Part shown: positions 61,506 to 64,000 of the stretch, piece after piece
Layout: each line of letters opens with the position of its first letter
How positions within the stretch are numbered: the first letter of the stretch is position 1
NCBI GenBank assembly: GCA_963727755.1
Contig: CAVSHN010000017.1
Coordinates: forward strand, 400,919-464,918
Length of the DNA: 64,000 nt
DNA from: DASYAN01 sp963727755
GTDB taxonomy: Bacteria; Chloroflexota; Ktedonobacteria; Ktedonobacterales; Ktedonobacteraceae
Direction: 5' to 3'
Made by a program: the position numbers and the translations under genes
The notes under the pieces: generated by a model
Database searches by the model: none
The model's input: the letters and a program-made list of their open reading frames with translations, nothing else
Told to the model about the DNA's origin: nothing

Positions 61506-62243
61506 TTAATTTTTAAGGCTCTGTTTTTTTCTATAACTGTCTCCTTCTATTTCAATAATGGTGGCATGATGAATAATGCGATCAATAGCCGCAACGGTCA
61601 TCATGGTGTCTGGAAAGATTTGATCCCAATGACTGAAAGGTTGATTAGAGGTGATAATTAAGCTGCCGCTCTCATAACGATGGGCAATGAACTCAAATAA
61701 CACCTGGGTTTCAGCATCAGTTTTTTTAACATAGCCAATATCATCAATCACCAGAACCTGGTATTTATCCAGTCGCGTCATTGTTGTCATCAAATCCAGA
61801 TCGCGCTTGGCTTGTTGCAGGCTTTGTACGAGTGCCACCGCCGAGAACCATTTAACACGGACATTTTGCTCTATTAACTGAGCGGCGAGCGCGGCCGCTA
61901 TATGCGATTTACCAACCCCCGATGGCCCAATCAACAAGACGTTTCCGGCCTGGTGGGCCCAATCAGTGTGATCTTTCTGCGCAATGATCAACTGTTGCTC
62001 GGACGCACTGAATTCGGCCAGCTTCAGGTTGGCAAAGCTTTTCCCGGCAGGCAAGCCCGCTTCCCGAGTCCAGCGTTGCACCCGTTTTTGATAACGATCC
62101 GCTACTTCCTGTTCACAAAGTCCTGATAAATAGCGGACATGGCCATAGCCTTTTTCAACCGCCTGCTCTTGATGCCGTTGATAATGCCGGCTAAAGGCGG
62201 GCAACTTCAATTCTTTCAGTAATAAATCGATGGTTTCAGGCAT
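61506..62243 (-). CDS. istB: IS21 IstB helper ATPase
   Basis: The AAA+ helper has Walker A LLIGPSGVGKSHIAAALA and Walker B YQVLVIDDIGYVKKTDAE, and the C-terminal IITSNQPFSHW motif. It starts at the ATG at 62243 (MPETIDLLLKELKLPAF), overlapping the istA stop by 8 bp. At 245 residues it has normal length. IstB assembles at the target DNA and stimulates IstA. Confidence 0.95.
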   Translation of the reverse strand: MPETIDLLLKELKLPAFSRHYQRHQEQAVEKGYGHVRYLSGLCEQEVADRYQKRVQRWTREAGLPAGKSFANLKLAEFSASEQQLIIAQKDHTDWAHQAGNVLLIGPSGVGKSHIAAALAAQLIEQNVRVKWFSAVALVQSLQQAKRDLDLMTTMTRLDKYQVLVIDDIGYVKKTDAETQVLFEFIAHRYESGSLIITSNQPFSHWDQIFPDTMMTVAAIDRIIHHATIIEIEGDSYRKKQSLKN

Positions 62244-63756
62244 GATCAACAGCCTCCATAAGATACCAATTACCCTGTAATAGATGATCATAGCTCGCTA
62301 AATCCTGTTGCCGTGCTGGAATAATGGGCACTGGCTGTTTGCCTAAATAACGGGCTTGTAAGGCCTTGAGGATGGGCAGTGGTTGGTTGTTATCGGCTAG
62401 CGCCAATAACTCATTGCCTAAACGCTCTTCACAGTCATGATCCATAGCGATGCGGAGCACACCCACGATCCATTTACACGAGTCTCTGCACTGAAACTGT
62501 TGATCACAGTGTTGCCATAGCTGACGATAAGTGTCGGTCGGTAATAACTCATCGCGGAACTGTAAAAACCGGAAGGCCTGGGGCTTGGCAGACAGGCTAT
62601 GAATAATGTGGCGATAATCAATACAGCGAGCGCGTTCCTGACCCGGTTTAGGGTAAATACGCAGCAGTGTAGCGGTTAACGTTTGGCCAATAAAAAATGC
62701 CAGGCGATCATGATAAACATGGACACGAACGGTTTCACCAATCATTTTGGAGGGCACTGAATAAAGCACCCTTTTGATTTCCAGGGTACTGCTACGCGTC
62801 ACTTTCAGACTGAGTTCGCTATAGTCCATGAAGCGTTCGCCAGGTAGCGCTTGTAATGCCGCTTGTTCGTCTTTAAAGCGGCTCTGGCAGCGTTTGTTCA
62901 AGCGCTCAGTGACGGTATTCAAAAACGCCTGATAGTCTTTGATAGTGGCAAAATTACCACTCCCTCGTAGCTTCAGGGCTTGATCCAGACGGTGCTTGAA
63001 GGAACCATGCGCACATTCAATAGCACCGTTTTCGTGGCTCACGCCAATATTATTGCGCGTACCACGCAGGTTATAATGGACACAGAGCGCCTCATAAGCT
63101 TTCGTCAGCTTCTGCTCTTCAGCGTGGTTATTAAAAGCCGCACTTAAACTGTCGGTGCGATGTTCCACAGGGCTGCCGCCGGCCAGCGATAGCGCTGACT
63201 GCAAGCCATCGGCCAAGGCCGAATAACTTTCACCGCCCAAAATGATCTGGATATAGCGCCAGCCACTATAAGCAAAACGGAACTGATATAAAAGATGGCT
63301 AAACACTTCGCCCTGGATGGTAATTACCGTATTGGGGTGGCTGAAATCAGATAAGCCCTGCTGTCCAGCAGGCACAGACTGGCGGAAGATAACGGCCTTA
63401 TCCGGCCCTTGCGTGGCTTTCCAATGTTTGACACGACGCTGAAGGGTGCGCAATACACTGTAGGGAAACTGACCGGCACGTTCGTCTTCCAGATATTCCC
63501 AGAGGGTTAAACCCGTAAGCTGCGGTTCTCTTTCCAGCAAGGGCACCAATTCCTTTTCCCAAATGGCATCCAAAGGATCTTCGCGAGTACGCCAGTGGCG
63601 TTCTCGTGGCATTGATGGTCGTTCACCTTTTTCTATTCTGCGGCCAGAACGCTCGGAAATACCGCCTTTAGCAGCAGCTGTTTCTTGGCTTTGTCCTTGT
63701 TGACGTTTGTTCATATATAAATTCTCTTGTTTTTTAGTGATACGTTTTCCAGACAT
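62236..63756 (-). CDS. istA: IS21 IstA transposase
   Basis: The DDE transposase has an N-terminal helix-turn-helix region (SQETAAAKGGISERSGRRIE), catalytic residues in GLSDFSHPNTVITI (Asp), EHRTDSLSAAFNNH (Asp) and NGAIECAHGSFKHRL (Glu), and the C-terminal IS21 beta-barrel region (LEIKRVLYSVPSKMIGETVR). At 506 residues it is complete. It is the first gene of the istAB operon. Confidence 0.95.
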   Translation of the reverse strand: MSGKRITKKQENLYMNKRQQGQSQETAAAKGGISERSGRRIEKGERPSMPRERHWRTREDPLDAIWEKELVPLLEREPQLTGLTLWEYLEDERAGQFPYSVLRTLQRRVKHWKATQGPDKAVIFRQSVPAGQQGLSDFSHPNTVITIQGEVFSHLLYQFRFAYSGWRYIQIILGGESYSALADGLQSALSLAGGSPVEHRTDSLSAAFNNHAEEQKLTKAYEALCVHYNLRGTRNNIGVSHENGAIECAHGSFKHRLDQALKLRGSGNFATIKDYQAFLNTVTERLNKRCQSRFKDEQAALQALPGERFMDYSELSLKVTRSSTLEIKRVLYSVPSKMIGETVRVHVYHDRLAFFIGQTLTATLLRIYPKPGQERARCIDYRHIIHSLSAKPQAFRFLQFRDELLPTDTYRQLWQHCDQQFQCRDSCKWIVGVLRIAMDHDCEERLGNELLALADNNQPLPILKALQARYLGKQPVPIIPARQQDLASYDHLLQGNWYLMEAVDHA

Positions 63757-63855
63757 GGGTGGACTCCATAAAGTTGAAATTCACCCTTGTCCTACATATC
63801 GATCAACCGGTAAGATAATTGTCGCAGACCGGACAGGATAATTGTCGCCGAACAA

Positions 63856-64000
63856 TGGATACTTTGGGCGGAACTTTTATCAACAAATGGACATGATCCA
63901 CCTGCACATTCAGCTCTACAATTTCGCAACCCAATCGTTCCGATTGGACAATAATCGTTTTCCTTACTTCTTCACCTATACCTCAATACCTTATAACGAT
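63856..64000 (-). pseudogene. IS200-type TnpA, 5' part (cut by window end and IS21)
   Basis: Minus-strand sequence reads RYKVL, then GIGEEVRKTIIVQSERLGCE, IVELNVQVDHVHLLIKVPPK and VS, ending at the IS21 target site. The HVH in VDHVHLL is the HUH metal-binding motif. Between RYKVL and GIGEE there is an apparent one-base frameshift, so the gene may have been dead before the IS21 insertion. The start lies beyond the window. Confidence 0.8.

Larger units (their letters stand above)
61437..63855 (-). mobile_element. IS21-family element, apparently complete
   Basis: The 2419-bp element has matching multiple terminal repeats: one end reads TGTTCGGCGACAATTATCC then GTCCGGTCTGCGACAATTAT, the other TTTCCGGCGTCAACTATCT then GTCCGGTTTGGCGACAATTA. 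It is flanked by a 5-bp target duplication ATGGA (61432-61436 and 63856-63860). It encodes IstA and IstB. It is inserted in an IS200-type tnpA. Confidence 0.92.

Overview
The window appears to join two unrelated genomes. Bases 1 to about 56,490 look like one chromosome of a large-genome, aerobic, insertion-sequence-rich bacterium. My best guess is Chloroflexota, Ktedonobacteria-like. That placement is an inference from gene content (fused CoaBC, an FtsK with a long disordered linker, a PDZ/radical-SAM DUF512 protein, a four-gene Sdh operon, NuoG-NuoH order, MEDS and AIM24 proteins), not from a marker I could align. From about 56,493 to the end the sequence is a 5'-truncated 23S rRNA, a 5S rRNA and a pile of insertion sequences, all of beta/gammaproteobacterial character. 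The join cuts nuoG in mid-gene and runs straight into the middle of a 23S gene on the other strand, which looks like an assembly chimera.

Layout. 1-6.7 kb: ABC-2 transporter (cut by the window start), coaBC, a small coiled-coil protein, a zinc-ribbon/AIM24 protein, a MEDS sensor protein, a small membrane protein and a Nudix hydrolase. 7.0-11.3 kb: a small helical protein overlapping a 1213-residue heptad-repeat protein. 11.4-14.7 kb (minus strand): histidine kinase, response regulator and a frameshifted URO-D-family gene in one operon. 14.8-15.5 kb: trmD. 15.5-26.5 kb: three AT-rich giant coiled-coil paralogues with a common N-terminal leader, a common core motif and shared flanking DNA repeats; two of them are broken by frameshifts. 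26.5-31.0 kb: ftsK (minus) and the DUF512 radical-SAM gene (plus). 31.6-37.1 kb: three HEAT-repeat genes sharing a 5' leader, two copies of an 84-bp nested palindrome, and an ATP-dependent RNA ligase. 37.2-42.3 kb: a glutamine-rich repeat protein, a nucleotide-sugar dehydrogenase, a CoxG-like protein and a GtrA-like protein. 42.4-45.7 kb: sdhCDAB. 46.0-50.9 kb: a Uma2 remnant, a YtkA-like gene split by an IS607-type TnpA/TnpB element, a nickel/cobalt transporter, a small acidic protein and a chimeric membrane protein ending in an aquaporin tail. 51.0-53.9 kb: hemE (frameshifted) and two damaged metal ABC permeases. 54.8-56.5 kb: nuoH and the 3' end of nuoG. 56.5-64 kb: 23S/5S rRNA, IS66 remnant, a broken DDE transposase, and an IS21 element inserted into an IS200-type transposase gene.

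Functional picture. The left part carries ordinary respiratory and biosynthetic genes (complex I, complex II, heme, CoA, tRNA methylation, chromosome translocation) interleaved with lineage-specific repeat-protein islands. The most unusual material is (i) the coiled-coil cassettes at 7-11 and 15.7-26.5 kb, (ii) the HEAT trio with its reused leader and palindrome beside an RNA ligase, (iii) the IS607 insertion whose removal restores an intact gene exactly, and (iv) the aquaporin-tail fusion. No CRISPR array and no tRNA gene was seen.

Caution: one-base frameshifts recur, including in the conserved gene hemE. Some broken genes may therefore be consensus errors rather than real pseudogenes.
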